Below are positions 22,608-35,401 of a DNA stretch of 64,000 nt, in pieces (the first letter of the stretch is position 1; every line of letters begins with the position of its first letter). The translations under genes and the position numbers were made by a program. The notes under the pieces were generated by a model. That model saw only the letters and a list, made by a program, of their open reading frames with translations. It was not told where the DNA came from and ran no database searches. This DNA comes from Enoplosus armatus (taxonomy: Eukaryota > Chordata > Actinopteri > Centrarchiformes > Enoplosidae). The stretch is taken from assembly GCF_043641665.1 (NCBI RefSeq), contig NC_092203.1:8223067-8287066 (forward strand), given 5' to 3'.

Positions 22608-23833
22608 GTATCCTTGCAACTATAAGGTTTTGTATCTGCGTGTGTGTTTTCTTGCATTTGCAGCTTTAAACCTGGTCCCAACTCCAGACCACATACTAAT
22701 TCTAACCCGGTTTTGAGTGCATTAAAACTGACAAGATTCAGCATACTCAAAGCTGTTATTATGCACACTAAATCCACTCAAATGTTTGAGTGTGCGGTTG
22801 ATGGACACTACGTTCCCACATTGCAGTGCACAAAGGAAATGGAGGCAGCTCATAGGTGGAAAAAGAAAAATACGTTCAGGTTCCAGGAACATATAAAACA
22901 TATAAAAGTATTTAAGTACGTACATGTTATTAATACTATAACAGCAAGAAAAATATACTTCAGAGTTGCTATTAGAGTTGGAAGACATGACCTAAAATAT
23001 ACAATATGTCATGATAAATTCTGTACATTCGGTTACATCAGCACATGATATTTCCTTCCTCATGTTGGGTCAATTGACTTATTTTGCTTTTTTAATTCAA
23101 TTAAGTCAGATTATTTCTTTTATTGTCTCTACATACCAAAAGGAATAAGCATGTCGTGTGGAAATGGGACACAAAGATATTAGCACATATTATGTTGAGC
23201 ATGTTAAACACTGTGAGGTAAACATGCACTTGGAAAGAGTTTAAATCGGCAATGATTTTATATTCCCGCTCCACAAGAGTCACATTTTTAACGCAGTCGA
23301 AGACACTGAGAACACTTACAGACAGCAGCAGCAGCAGGCTGTAGTCAAAGAAAGTCTTTAATATCAATTAATCTGCATTAATTGGTTCCTGCTCTAACCC
23401 TCTTGTTTCCTCACTGAGTGGGGGAGATGAAACAGGGCGCGATGGGTCTTGCAAGAGGGGGAAGATTAAACAGGTCGCACGCTGCTCTCTCAAGCTCTTT
23501 TAAGTCTGTGCAGCAGGTTGTGGTGTTTAAAAGGTGCTGAGAAAGGCTAGTGAGCTCCCTCTTCAACACACACACACACTGTCTGAGACACTCTTGTGCG
23601 GTGAGGCTCTCTTTCATCACAAAGACTTTGTACATAAACGCTCAAAGCAAATCATATTTCACTGTGTCTACGTGCACGTGTGTGTGTGTGTGTGTGTTTA
23701 TGTGTGTGTGGGTGTGGGGTAAGACCTTGTACATAGGAGCTCAAAGCTAATCATATTTCAAAGAGCACGGAAGAACAGGTGAATGCTTGGCCTTATTGAT
23801 GGAAGCTTTCTAATATGTGTGTGTTTTGGGGTT

Positions 23834-23872
<39 letters not shown>

Positions 23873-24589
23873 AGGCGAAGTGTAATATCTAAAATGTACA
23901 CATTGGTCTTCGCTACAGTTTTTAGCCAGTGGTCTCCCTCCCTCTCGTTGTCCATCTCTCCTCCTCGCTTTCCTTTGCTCGCAGTTGCTCGGCAGCTGTG
24001 TGTGTTTTGCTTCCTTTTACAGTGCGCGCGCACACACACACACACACACACACGCACAGCGTGTGCATGTGGACAGGTGTTTGCAGGTAGCTGTTTATCT
24101 TTTCGTTCCTAACCTTTCATATGAAGAGGGCTTCTTCCTGCCTCTATGCATGCACACACTTTGACTCACACATGCACACAAACAAGCACAGACAGACAGA
24201 CAGACACACACACACACACAGACACACACACACGTACGCTTGAAGAACAAAGTGAAAAGAAAAATAAGACTTTGAACCTGACAAATAGGAACTCCTTGCA
24301 GCTGCGATGAGGATGTGATCACAGTGTCGTCTTCAAAGCCAATTTAGATGTTGCTTTAATTACAAAAGAAATATTTGACACGTCTCTTGATCCTGCTCAG
24401 CCGTTTCATTCCAAAATGCTTTTCCATTCATTTGAAATTGGACATTAGTATTTCAAAAGATATTGACCAACCCTTCAACCCTCCCTTTTTTATTTTGTTG
24501 GTTCTGTGTTTTTTTTTACATTTAATTTTAATAAGCAATCCTTCAAAATGAATTAACAGAGTTCTTCAAGTTATTCATTCAGCAATAAG

Positions 24590-24785
24590 ATTCTGCAATG
24601 TGAGGATTTGCTGCTTTTCTCAGTTTTCTATAATTACAAAATGAAATATCTTTTTGACTGTTGGTCCGAGAAAACTAAGCCAACTTAGGCTCAGGGAGGC
24701 TTTTATTTGACTATTTTCTGACATTTTATAGAACAAATGATTTTTCAATTACTATAAAAAGATAAATCGACAGATTGTTACTTGC
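24590..24785 (+). repeat. Dispersed fish repeat, family A
   Basis: TGTGAGGATTTGCTGCTTTT, CTGACATTTTATAGAACAAA and the terminal ATAAATCGACAGATTG are in the order of a repeat common in percomorphs. Other fragments in this window are at 61641-61760, 36925-37140 (-), 52845-52952 and 58735-58960 (-). Confidence 0.65.
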
Positions 24786-25536
24786 ACTCCGGACTGTTGT
24801 CTTCTCTTATTGACGTGCACACAGTTTGTTTTGCATGTGTGTAACTGAACCATCCTTAGATCGGCGATTGATGTTTTGAATTATATGGAAGCTTATTGAC
24901 ATGTTTTAATAATGTACAATTAAATTAAACTGAACTAAAACATGCAGGGCCCATGCAGACACACCAGCCACACAGACGAATACATGCATCATCAAAAAAG
25001 AAAGAAATGTTTGCAGTTTCTGTTTTTGCTTCCGTTCGTTCTCACTCGGTTTATATTCTTGTTTTGTCTCTTTCTCTGCCTCTAGTTTTGATTTGCATGG
25101 AAGGGATAAAATGGTGACGGCATTGTCGGTGGATTTAAGGCTTCGAGAAAGCCCGGCAGTTAGGTTAAAGTGTTTTGCATCGATCATAGTTCACCTAAAA
25201 AGGCGCTCACACACCGACACACACTCAAAAACACATAGTGTCTCTCAGGTCTGTGTATCTTTAATCCTTTGTACAGAGCTGAGCAGATGTCCCCCATTCA
25301 TTTATGAATTTATCCCCCCTCCCTCTCTTCTCCTCCCAATCCAACTCCCCCATTCACACACAAACACACACACACACCTGGCAGCAAGGTCAAGTTACAG
25401 CTGATACAGTGAGCCCTACACAAAACACACACACACACACACACACACAACGATAGGAAAGGAGGAAGAGGAAGAGGAGTGGAAGAAAAGGAACATCATC
25501 CATTGCATTGTTTATTCACTGACTCACTTTAGCTAC

Positions 25537-25576
<40 letters not shown>

Positions 25577-26346
25577 TTGGCTCTTTTTTATTATGATTTC
25601 GCTTCACACTGTTTACTCTGAGTCATGTTTGTGCGGTTTGGTGTGTATTTGTTTGTGTTCATGTGCAGGTTTTCAAAAACTGGACACAACGTATTATGTG
25701 CCCTGAACACACACACAGATCGTGACAGGTTGGTATGAATGTTAACTAGGCGATGGTGTTGTTGTACGGTGACCTGACGTATCTGCTGCTAAATGAATGA
25801 TGGATGACAACACGAGTCACCTCTCGCTTCACTTATTGAGCCAAAGCGAACAGCGTTGTGTTGTGGTATCGCGGCCATTTGTAACATGTAGTCCAAAAGT
25901 TTCCTCTTGGTCTTTACATTGAACACTAACGTCACAACTGGTAACTGACACACACTAGTCCCACCAGCTAGTGGCCACAGTTGCACTTTCTGGCTGTTAC
26001 AGAACAGCTCTTGAATATCTTCAGATATTGATTATCCTTAGACGTTTCATTTGAACTTAGAATAAAACAATTCCATGTCCTGAAGCTGCTCCTTCCCTCT
26101 TCTTCTTCGCACTTCCTTTCTCTCCCTCTTTTCCTAATTGCTGATGCTACTCTCTCCCTCTTTCCCTGTTCCTCTTTCCCAGCCATATAGGGCCCCTGGG
26201 GTTTCTGTATGTGTGTGTGCGTGTGTGTTTGTCTGTGTGCTAATTGACCTTGCAGGGGGTTCCATTGATTGCCTCATCTTCTCTGATAGATTATAGGGCT
26301 GTTAATGTGGTGGGGAAATGGCAGCGTGGTGGGGCACAGCTGTTGT

Positions 26347-26365
26347 CACACACACACACACACTG

Positions 26366-26429
<64 letters not shown>
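26347..26429. repeat. (CA)n microsatellite in intron 4
   Basis: CA run with one CTGT interruption, about 700 bp before the intron 4 acceptor. Confidence 0.95.
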
Positions 26430-26434
<5 letters not shown>

Positions 26435-27115
26435 GCCCCTGCAACCAGGGCCTCTGCAATTATTATTTTCCTTGTTGAGACAGTGGGATAGACACCGGGG
26501 CTGCAGAGATGCAGGAGTGAATGTGGGATTTGATCCAAAGCCAGCAGGTGCTCGTGTTTGCTTTTGCTTTGGGTGTAAAATGGCACGTCAAACAGAGAAC
26601 TGGCTTTCTCTTATTGTATCTCTCAATTGTCTGTGGTGGTGTTAAACGGTAGTGCTGTCGCCCTCCTGACTTTTACTGGAGTGGTCACTCCTCGCTCTGA
26701 CATGCTGCCAATGTGCTTTTCTCAGAAAGGTGCTATCTTTTAAAAGTAAAATACCCCTCCATCAATCACTGTGGTTACAGAAACATTCACTGCTTTATAA
26801 ATGGATGTTGTCTGATTCGTTCTCACAACAGAGGGGTGTATTTAAGCTGTAAGATGACAGTTTGGAGGTTTGGAGACACCGCAGTTCCTCACCAGAAAGG
26901 TCTAAATGCACCGTTCTTTGCAGCGTATAATAATTGTGATTGTTGCTGTGGTATAACCAACACAACAAATCCTCACTTAAACTAATGCTACAAATGAAGC
27001 TGTTATAATGTGCATGGACTGCGAGTAAACGGAACATTTTAAAAAGGTGATTTACTGCTAAAACCTCCCTCCGCTGTGTTCTTCAGAAGCTCTGAGTGAA
27101 ACAACTGCTTGGTGG

Positions 27116-27124
27116 CTCCTTAAC
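27116..27124 (+). promoter_or_regulatory. U12 branch-point sequence
   Basis: CTCCTTAAC differs by one base from the U12 branch consensus TTCCTTAAC and sits 15 nt upstream of the exon 5 acceptor. With the GTATCCTTG donor it defines intron 4 as minor-class. Confidence 0.85.
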
Positions 27125-27138
27125 ATGTCATTATTCAG

Positions 27139-27246
27139 ATTCAGGAGGGCTTGTCTCCCAACCACCTGAAGAAGGCCAAGCTGATGTTCTTCTACACCCG
27201 CTACCCTTCCTCCAACATGCTCAAAATGTTTTTCTCCGACGTCAAG
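27139..27246 (+). CDS. prox1: Prox1 coding exon 5, residues 737-772: start of homeodomain
   Basis: This 36-codon exon encodes [29 protein letters not shown] and MFFSDVK, the beginning of the divergent Prospero-type homeodomain (helices 1 and 2). It differs from human PROX1 at only a few positions: IQ for MQ at the start, and MF for TY before FSDVK. The first acceptor AG (27137-27138) gives residues I737-Q738. A second AG six bases on (27143-27144) could give a form starting at E739. The donor GTAAGA is strong. Phase 0 on both sides. Confidence 0.96.
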
Positions 27247-28333
27247 GTAAGACTTTGCCCTTTCTTTTTTTTAGCCCTTATGAACCTCTTATCACTGTTT
27301 CATGCCCTGTCACATTCAAGTCTCTCTTCTGTGTCTTTTTTCACTTCACTGATCTTTTTGTTTTGTTTTTGAGTGTAGGAGATAAAGAAGTTTTTAGCAA
27401 GGGTTTAAAACAATGAAACCTGACATACTCTGTGCAGACACCCACACTCACTCACACAGTGAACTGAAGAGCAGCATATGAATGAATACAAAATGTAGTG
27501 ATATGCGAAGTGTTGCAGTCACCGTCAGGCCGAGCGATGGGAATTCAATGGCATCTTTAGAATCACATCACAAAAATCACATCAGAGTATTTTCCAGTGA
27601 CAGATGGGGCAGATGAGCTGTTGTAAACAGGTATGCGTCTTTGTGTGAAGCATTTGGTTTTTAGATTTGGTTACAGTTGGGTTTTTATATATGTGTGTGC
27701 GCCTGTGTGAGGCCCTATAGCACAGATGGGTGCTCCAGTCTGTCACGTCTTTGTAGCATAATTAGAGTTTCTGGCCTTAATCGGCCTGGGGTTGGAGGGG
27801 GGGGGGGTGTTAACGCCCACTTTCCCTCTCACATACCCAACCCACCCACCCAACACACACACACACACACACACACCTCAACCTCTATCTTCCTTTCACT
27901 CAAAACACACACACATACGACATTTCACTCTCACTAACATGTATTGAGAAGTTGAACTTTTCTTTCAACAGAAACAAGACAAATAATCACGGTGGACGCG
28001 TCCAATCGACAGGTGACAGGAAGCACAGGTAGAAAGAAAAGGAAAGATAGGAAATAAAATCAGTAAGAAAAATGAACAGAGTGAGAGTTCAGACTAGGAA
28101 AAGGAGTCAGACGGGAAAAGGAGATGATTGAAAGTGTGTTTGTGTGTTGGTTTTTTTTTGAGAAAATGACAGGGGGTGAGGGGAGGGGAGGACAAACAAA
28201 TGAAAGGGATGACAGCAGAACAACAGCTTTAAAACAAAGGCGCTGATTGTTTTGTGTTTACAGGCTGCTACGTATTTTGCAAAGGAGCATACGGCTCCTC
28301 TACGGATTCAGGACGCTGTATTCAAATGAGCAG

Positions 28334-28334
<1 letters not shown>

Positions 28335-28395
<61 letters not shown>

Positions 28396-28402
28396 ACACA
28401 CC
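28335..28402. repeat. (CA)n microsatellite in intron 5
   Basis: CA run with a single GA interruption near its end. Confidence 0.95.
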
Positions 28403-29199
28403 AGCTGCCCTTTGGCTCATATCTGTGGTGACCACTTCCTCGTGGCAGTGCCACATCCTCATCGGCTGCCATGGCAACAAGGGTCGCTGGGACACCAGGT
28501 TGCTAGGCAAACACAAGGTTGCTAAGCCTACCTGCTCCCAGTAGATGCAAGCGTGAGACTGATTTGTCGTTAACTGGGAGCCCATTAAGTGACAAAGACT
28601 GGTGTTATGGTTCCCAGTTATACCTCTGTTTAGTGTTATTGAGACAATAAAAGCAGACAATGTTTAATTTTGTCAAACATTTATCAAAAATCTGATAAAC
28701 CAACGTGTTTTAAAAGTTTTTAACCTCTCCAAAAACTCGTATTTTGTTGCCTGAATGCTGTTTTCAGGTCAACTGAAACTGATAATCCTAAAAATGACAA
28801 CGGCTGTATTGAAATTAAACTACAATAAATCAAATCTGAAATATTCTTTCAAACATAAACCTTAAAGGTTTTCAAGAATTTCTTTATTGCATTAAACACT
28901 GCATCGTCTTCAGGCTAAATACAAAGCTCTTCATCCTGGAAGTGTCACACCTACACCGTTGTTGAATGACTAAAGTGGCCTTTCAAATTTGTGAACTTCA
29001 GTTTTTCTGAAAATCTCTAGGCAGAAATGAACGAATATCTCCAATCTTCTGAATATAAAGATTAATAGTGACGAGCTGTTGTGAGATTTTAACTGTACAT
29101 AACCAAACTCACTTCATTTAAGGAAAACACTTTAAAACTGTTATGTGCTGACATTGATAATTTTCCATAATCAGCTTACTCATCATGTCTAAGTCATAC

Positions 29200-29860
29200 T
29201 TTCAATTATCTGAGTAAATGTGCTTAATATTTATGTGGCCAAATAAACTGTGGCTTTGGGGTTTAATTTGGAAAATGAATAAATTAGGACTAATGAGTTA
29301 ATGCATAGGCTCAGCCAGTGTATGAGTTTATCTTTTGGAGATTGATATTAGCTTTTAAAATTAATCTAGTCTCCAATCTGCGGGTTTATCTCCAAACTGA
29401 TATTCAATTAATCTCTTCATCTCAACAAACATGGATTTAGATTAGGAGATATTTGCAGTGCTTTGGCTCAGCAGATGGACAGCATTACGGGCTCGATCTG
29501 TAACTGAAGTCAGAACCACAAACGGAGGGATTTATCGGAATGAAAACATTTTTCTATTGGAATTTCTTGTCTGAGCTTTAAGGACTGACAGCATCCTGTG
29601 TGACGGCTAAACATGGTTTTTATTTTGTAGACCAAGAAAACCAGATGAATTGTTTCAATTAGTCAAATTTACAGTGTCAATGCATCTTTAGTGTTATAAG
29701 ATGCCATTAAGATATCCTGGTTGATGGCAACAACCGAATTTGCATTAGCAGTAACTTAATATAGGAATTAAGAGAGTGAACAGTAAACAGTGAGGCTGAT
29801 ATCAATTAGATCAATTAAAAATCCCTCGTGCATAAGTGGGCAATTAGCATGGCAGACTCC
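29200..29860. promoter_or_regulatory. Candidate intronic enhancer cluster (intron 5)
   Basis: Repeat-free AT-rich block with TTATCTGAGTAAATG-like sequence, CTAATGAGTTAATGCATAG, TTAAAATTAATCTAG, ATCAATTAGATCAATTAAAA and GGGCAATTAGCATGG. The homeodomain-like sites are dense. Candidate conserved element; inference. Confidence 0.4.
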
Positions 29861-30640
29861 ACCACTAACAACAAAAACTACTAAATAGGAAGATAATTAC
29901 TTAATGTATACTCTTTGAAGGGGGGAAAAAACTGACAAATAGAATTAAAAAACAGAAAATGAAAATTATAACTTTAAAAGATAAGACTGTATTATTGTTA
30001 AAGTAATACAAATCCCAAAGAAAAGGCCATAACCAACAATTTATTAGTCCGTATCTCAATACTTTATACCATTCCTGCTGTATATGTGGCATTCTGCCCG
30101 AGCCCACCGGTTCCTACTGAAGATGTAAATCTTACAAAATGGTTCACAAATGTCAATCTCCTAAAACAGCTGGACACTGTAGTTTTCAGCAAACGTTACA
30201 CAAACAGGAGTAAATTGTGGGACTATTTTCAGGACAAACTACAGTGCGTGTGTTCATGGTAATAAAGGAACATGTCACAGTGCAACAGTGTGACTCATTG
30301 ATGTGTTTTAAATAGTTTTCAACAACAATAGAGCTCTAAGGAACAGGGGAACAAGATATCAGGCAATACATGTTCGTAGGAGCAATTCATTGTTGGTTTC
30401 GTTCTTTTCGTGGACAATGAGAAGAATATATCTTCAGTTTTATCCTTTAAGAAAATGATGGTTTCTTTATGCAAATAATGGTTCATAGTCAAGTTTAGTT
30501 TTAATTGAGTCGTAATCCCAGTAAATCCAGCATAGCTATCTGTGGGAGGAACTCCGCCGATGTTATTTCGCTTAATAAAAAAAATGAATCATGGATAATC
30601 CTATTTGTGATGAGCAAGGCTGTTCTTTTCAAGGCTTCGG

Positions 30641-30673
<33 letters not shown>

Positions 30674-30884
30674 ACTGGGTGAGAGAGAGCACCCTGTTGC
30701 TGTCTGTCTGTGTATGTGTGTCCTGTTTCATTGTCCCATTGCATTCATTACCCTCATCATTACCATATTTCCAAAATCCGGGTCAATGTCTCTTTCTCTT
30801 TTTCTGTCTCTCACCCTCTCTCTTACTCCTGCCCCCCCCCCTCCCCTCCTCCCCCGTCCTTCCCAGGGAACAATAAGTAGCATG

Positions 30885-31530
30885 TGTTAGGAGGATCAGG
30901 CAGATTCACTGTAAGGGAATTAAGGCCCTGAATGGCTTCCCCTAATTGGACTTGAATGGACTTTGTCTATGGGAAACTGGTTCTTAAAGATGAGCCTCTT
31001 ACACACAATGGCCGCCTCGCTCGGTGTGGGAAGTGGGTTGAGCTGACAACTGTTTTAGGCACAGATGAGCAAGCACGCACATACACATAAACACACGGGA
31101 TCTTAATTGCGTAGTGAAAGCTCTTGCCTTCTGACCAGACAATCATATATGTTAGCATGCGACGCTGAGGTCGCTGCCGTCTCGTCTTGAGAGATTCAGT
31201 GAGAGTAATTAAGACCTCGTTAAGACTGGAGGAGTTAGGATTAATTAGACGCTCGCTGGCTCGGGGAGCTCCTTCCGACTCACACTCACAAGTTCCCTGC
31301 CAGCTGAGGGTTTTTACATACGCTCTCTCTAACACACACATGCACACACACACACTGAACACGAAGCAGCGACACATTTATCAGCGAGAGCCCTGAAGAC
31401 TCTTGCCTTAAGAGGCTGAAATGACATCTCGATGCCGCCGTCTCAGCAGGAATCAATTAGCGTCCAACCCGCCTCTCACCCGTCTTGTCAATTAGAGCTA
31501 CACTGCCAATTTGGCAACCTCAGGGTATGA
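30885..31530. promoter_or_regulatory. Candidate intronic enhancer (intron 5)
   Basis: GGGAATTAAGGCCCTGAATG, CCCCTAATTGGACTTG, GAGAGTAATTAAGACCTCG, TAGGATTAATTAGACGC, GAATCAATTAGCGTCC and TTGTCAATTAGAGC occur within 650 bp of mixed composition. A CA tract (31335-31352) interrupts it. The repeated TAATTA/CAATTA cores with sharply unique flanks suggest a homeobox-regulated enhancer. Confidence 0.42.
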
Positions 31531-33582
31531 ACCAGCAACAGCTCGTCTACCAATACTGACATAACTGAACAAAGTGTTTGAATTCTCTAGATGACAAAGC
31601 ATTTAAACCTGTAAAGTTTAGCAATGTCTTTTATGAATGGAGGCAGTAATATGTAGCATGAAACAGCGTAGCTATAGAATTGTTTAGGCTGTTTTAAAAT
31701 GGAAATTGTTAAAACAAAGCTTTTTTTAATTGCTGAGATTGTAGCATTACCACAACAGCTACTGTTTAGTGAGCAACGGGGTTTAAGCTTCGTAAGACCA
31801 GGCAATGATTTATAGTGTGCTCTGGCCGAGTCTGTGTTAAATGTTGCAGCATTATGAGGTTTAGCTAAATAAATCCCACCCTAACTTCGCTGTAGAAAGG
31901 CCAGTGGATTTGGGGGTCCAAAGGACAGCCTAAAGGGCCAAAATTAAGGTGTAAATATAGTTATATTCCTTCATTTTGAACATTCAACACTTGGTGGTAT
32001 ACAAAATGGGACAACGCCAACATCAACAGATTGAACACTCAAAAACACAATAGTTATAAGTAGTGGCCTATAGCTTGTCAGTTTCTATGTCCAGAAATTA
32101 AGCAAAAATTAAGCAAGACTTCTTCATGTAACACTACAAAACCAAAGACTACTATGAAGTCTGACTGCTGTGTGACTATGAATTATGGGGTTGTTACACT
32201 CTGCCAGAAATTGCTTCATAAACTTCACACACACGAACAACTTTCCTGCAGTTTATACTGTCTAGTAAAGCAGAAATGCCCCAAAACATAATTTGAAAAA
32301 GTTACTACAACAGCTATTCTTCCAGGATCCACAGGAAACCTTCAGAGTTACAACTCGCAGATTTATGTTGATCGTGCACATTCACACTGTCCTCTATAAA
32401 ATGTGCCGAGCTACGACGAATCTGGTTGAAGTGGGCAGATTCTTAAAGGATGTGTGTGTTTGCCCTTCCAACATGGCCTGGGGGGGCTGACAACAACCGC
32501 CATCAAGGGAAGGAGAGAGGGGGTGAGACACCCTGGCACTTTCTCTGACACTCTCTCTTTCCCCCTTTTCGTTGTAAACAGAAAATGGCATTCCTCAAGC
32601 TCAGCATTTTGCCCCCCCTCCCTCCATTCTCTGTCTGTCTTTTGTCTCTCGCCTCTCTTGTTTTTTTTGGTTTGTGCTGATTGTGATGAGCTGGACGTCG
32701 GGACAGTGGGTGGGCGGGAGGGCAGCTGGTGAGATGACTGGGTGTATGCATGTGTGTTTGTGTCCCGTCTACATGTGACGTCATTCACGAAATATCTACC
32801 TTTTGAAAGAAAATGAGCAGATTCTGAAACACACACTTGACAGTTGCAGATTTTAGGCTACACCTGCATTCAAAAAGTGATATTTTGCAGCTCTTACAGC
32901 GTCCAACAGCAGGATTTGCATGGGCGTTAACACAGAATCTGTTGTAAACCACAGATCCTCCAGACAATTTTAGGGAAAACATTACTTTTAAGACACATAC
33001 GGCCTTGAGAAAGACCTAAAATACATCAGCCTAGGCTGTACATTAATGTTGACTGCTGTAATTTAACTGCCCAGACTAAACAATATGGCAAAGTCAACCT
33101 TGCAGCCAATTTGTCCCTGTGGCCAGCCGTGGTACTGCAACAAAAAGCATTTTCCCCATAGACCGCCATTAAAAAAAAAACCCAACATACTATGTAAAAC
33201 AGTCCCAGAACCTAGAAAAGCTGGAGATTCAACAGAAAAGCCCACTGCAAGATGTTATCATGATATTATTATCCTTCTAATTTTTCCTACTAGACTTTTA
33301 TATAATACAGGAAGCTTTAACAATGTATAGAATTATTTCTGTGCTCCAACAGCCTCGGGTTCATTGCAATATATCGTTTAACTTCTTTGGTGAAGCATCT
33401 TTGGAAGTCTATACACAAATATCTATATGTATAAAGCTGTGTGTGTACTATTTCATGTACATTATGTGGCTTGTGTGTCAGAGGTTGTCTGTGACGCGAT
33501 GGTCGCGTTGTGTGTGTTTGTGCGTTAATTGCTGACTTATCACGTTCATTTCGTGCAACTCTTTTGTGGGTCAAAACACCCC

Positions 33583-33594
33583 CCCCCCCCCTCC

Positions 33595-33629
<35 letters not shown>

Positions 33630-33745
33630 TACCCCCTCCCGTCGCTATGCTTTGTAAAACCAACTCCCTTTCCTTCTGCTGCACACACACACACACACCC
33701 TCCCAATTATGCTCCATTATGTCACCCCCTCTGACAGCTCCTGAA
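33583..33745. repeat. C-run and CA microsatellites
   Basis: C10 run (33580-33590), CA 33597-33628 and CA 33682-33698, then pyrimidine-rich sequence to about 33870. Confidence 0.85.
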
Positions 33746-34559
33746 AAAATATCCCTCTCCGTCATCCTCTGCTCGTCTCTCTCTCTCACTGCATTCCTCT
33801 TTCCATGCTCCCTCCCTCCATTCATCTCTCTCTCTCTCTTTCTTTCCTACCATCTCTCTCGCTCATCCCTTGTTCCTGAGAGACAATGTCTTGTAACAAT
33901 ACCGAGCTTAATCTCCGTATCAAAGCCGTTTTTCCCCTTCACCGAACACACACACAAACACACACATACACTTTCACTAGGCTGTCATCAGGGTTATTTG
34001 TTTTGTTTCTTATGAGGAAGAGATGAAAATGCAAAAGGACGAGTAAGTAGATGTCAGACATATACAATAAATAGAGAGTGCTTATATTCTAGTTGTTACT
34101 ATTATAAAAGCCAACAAATGATTTACTTACAAACAGAAACGCTTTAAATTCACCTAGTATGAATACCAGTTTTCTGAATTCATTTTCATTTATTTAGTTA
34201 TGCACATTCACACACACAACTCAATCAAATAGTGTATAAAACAGTCAGATTATATCAAACACTTCTCTTCAACTGCATCCGTCATTCCCTTCTTCATTCC
34301 TCCTCTATATCTCATTAATTCAGCTCTTATGAGGTGATCAAAAGTGGGAACTACAAAAAGAAAAATACATTTCACATCACTTATAGCTGGAATATATTTG
34401 AACAAGTAAAAGTGAAGTTCAAATATTCCATTGTGCAGAATATTTTAACATTTGGCAGATATTTTTTGCAGTGTACGGTTAAGGCCTGCAGGGCAGGAAC
34501 AGCGTTTGAAGAGAGTTGTTTAATGTTGGCTCAGCTCAGTCCGAAAGCCCATGATGGCA

Positions 34560-34780
34560 TAACAATAAGATAATATTTGGGTCGTTCCTGTTTGATTAGG
34601 AAGGTTTCTAGGGAACGACTTCTTTTTCTTTTTTTTCCCCCACGAGGACCCTCAAGGTGTAGACAGTGTCTTAGTGGCTAATGAGGGGGATAAATTGAAA
34701 TATTTCAGAGATTATAACCGTGTGCGTGTGTGTGTCAGTTAAAGTTAATTGGAGTGCAGAACAAGCGAACAAGGACACAC
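34560..34780. promoter_or_regulatory. Candidate intronic enhancer (intron 5)
   Basis: TTTGATTAGGAAGG, AGTGGCTAATGAGGGGG, GATAAATTGAAATATTTCAG and AAAGTTAATTGGAGTGC lie in a repeat-poor block with one short GT stretch. About 600 bp before exon 6. Inference only. Confidence 0.33.
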
Positions 34781-35401
34781 ACTCAAGAAAAAGCAATTAA
34801 AATACAACTATTTTCTCCTGTTTAGATTGCCTGTTCAATTTTGAATGATATTGTCATTATGTAGGAAGTAACTGAAACTTACTGATTGACTCCAGCAGTC
34901 AGCAACATTTAAACAAACCAAAACAAAAGGTTACTCGATTTCAAATGAACACATTTGACATTGACAAAATAATCTTAAAAATAAATGACAGAAAGAACTC
35001 GAGGTTTGCCTGCCAAGTTCCTCTCTGTTTAAAGCAGCTTGTTTCATTAATTAAAAAGACCTCATATGTAAAAACACTCCATTGTTTTCTTTAAAGACAC
35101 AACATTTTACAAGTAATGGCCTTGTAAGAAAAGCTAACTGCATGAAATATGCACCATGTAAAATGATTTGTCAATTCACATGAAGATTTTGTGCCATAAT
35201 CCAAAGTAAGCACTCATATGGGGCCCAGTTCAAGTCAAATTTGATGACATGCAAATAAGTACCAAAGCAAACATAAGGCTGCGCTATTATAAAACAAACA
35301 GGAGGCAACAATCAGCATTTAACCATCAATACTTGCTGGGATACAGTGTTTTTTCAAATGAAAGTTAATATTAAACCTAATTAAATGTCCGTCTGCTACA
35401 G

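Larger units (their letters stand above)
22608..27138 (+). other. prox1: prox1 intron 4, U12-type (minor spliceosome)
   Basis: The donor GTATCCTTG matches the U12 consensus RTATCCTTT at eight of nine positions. The branch-site candidate CTCCTTAAC at 27116-27124 matches TTCCTTAAC at eight of nine. The branch A (27122 or 27123) lies about 15 nt before the acceptor AG, a typical U12 distance, and there is no polypyrimidine tract. The intron sits at the start of the homeodomain, where Drosophila prospero carries its U2/U12 twintron. Contents include CA tracts at 23566-23578, 23841-23868, 24031-24053, 25425-25449, 25542-25572 and 26347-26429, and a dispersed repeat at about 24590-24785. Confidence 0.88.
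27247..35401 (+). other. prox1: prox1 intron 5
   Basis: GTAAGA donor, TACAG acceptor, about 8.2 kb. It has CA tracts near 27856-27874, 28335-28402, 30644-30670 and 33597-33628. Several blocks of complex AT-rich sequence with many TAATTA/CAATTA motifs and few simple repeats are listed separately as candidate enhancers. 28.65-29.2, 31.55-33.45 and 34.85-35.4 kb hold unique AT-rich DNA in which I see no gene. Confidence 0.85.

Noticed and set aside
22608..22640. Drosophila-like twintron (nested U2 intron) at the homeodomain boundary
   Set aside because: Reading beyond the U12 donor meets TAA at 22623 and no good U2 donor precedes it, so the longer isoform cannot be made.
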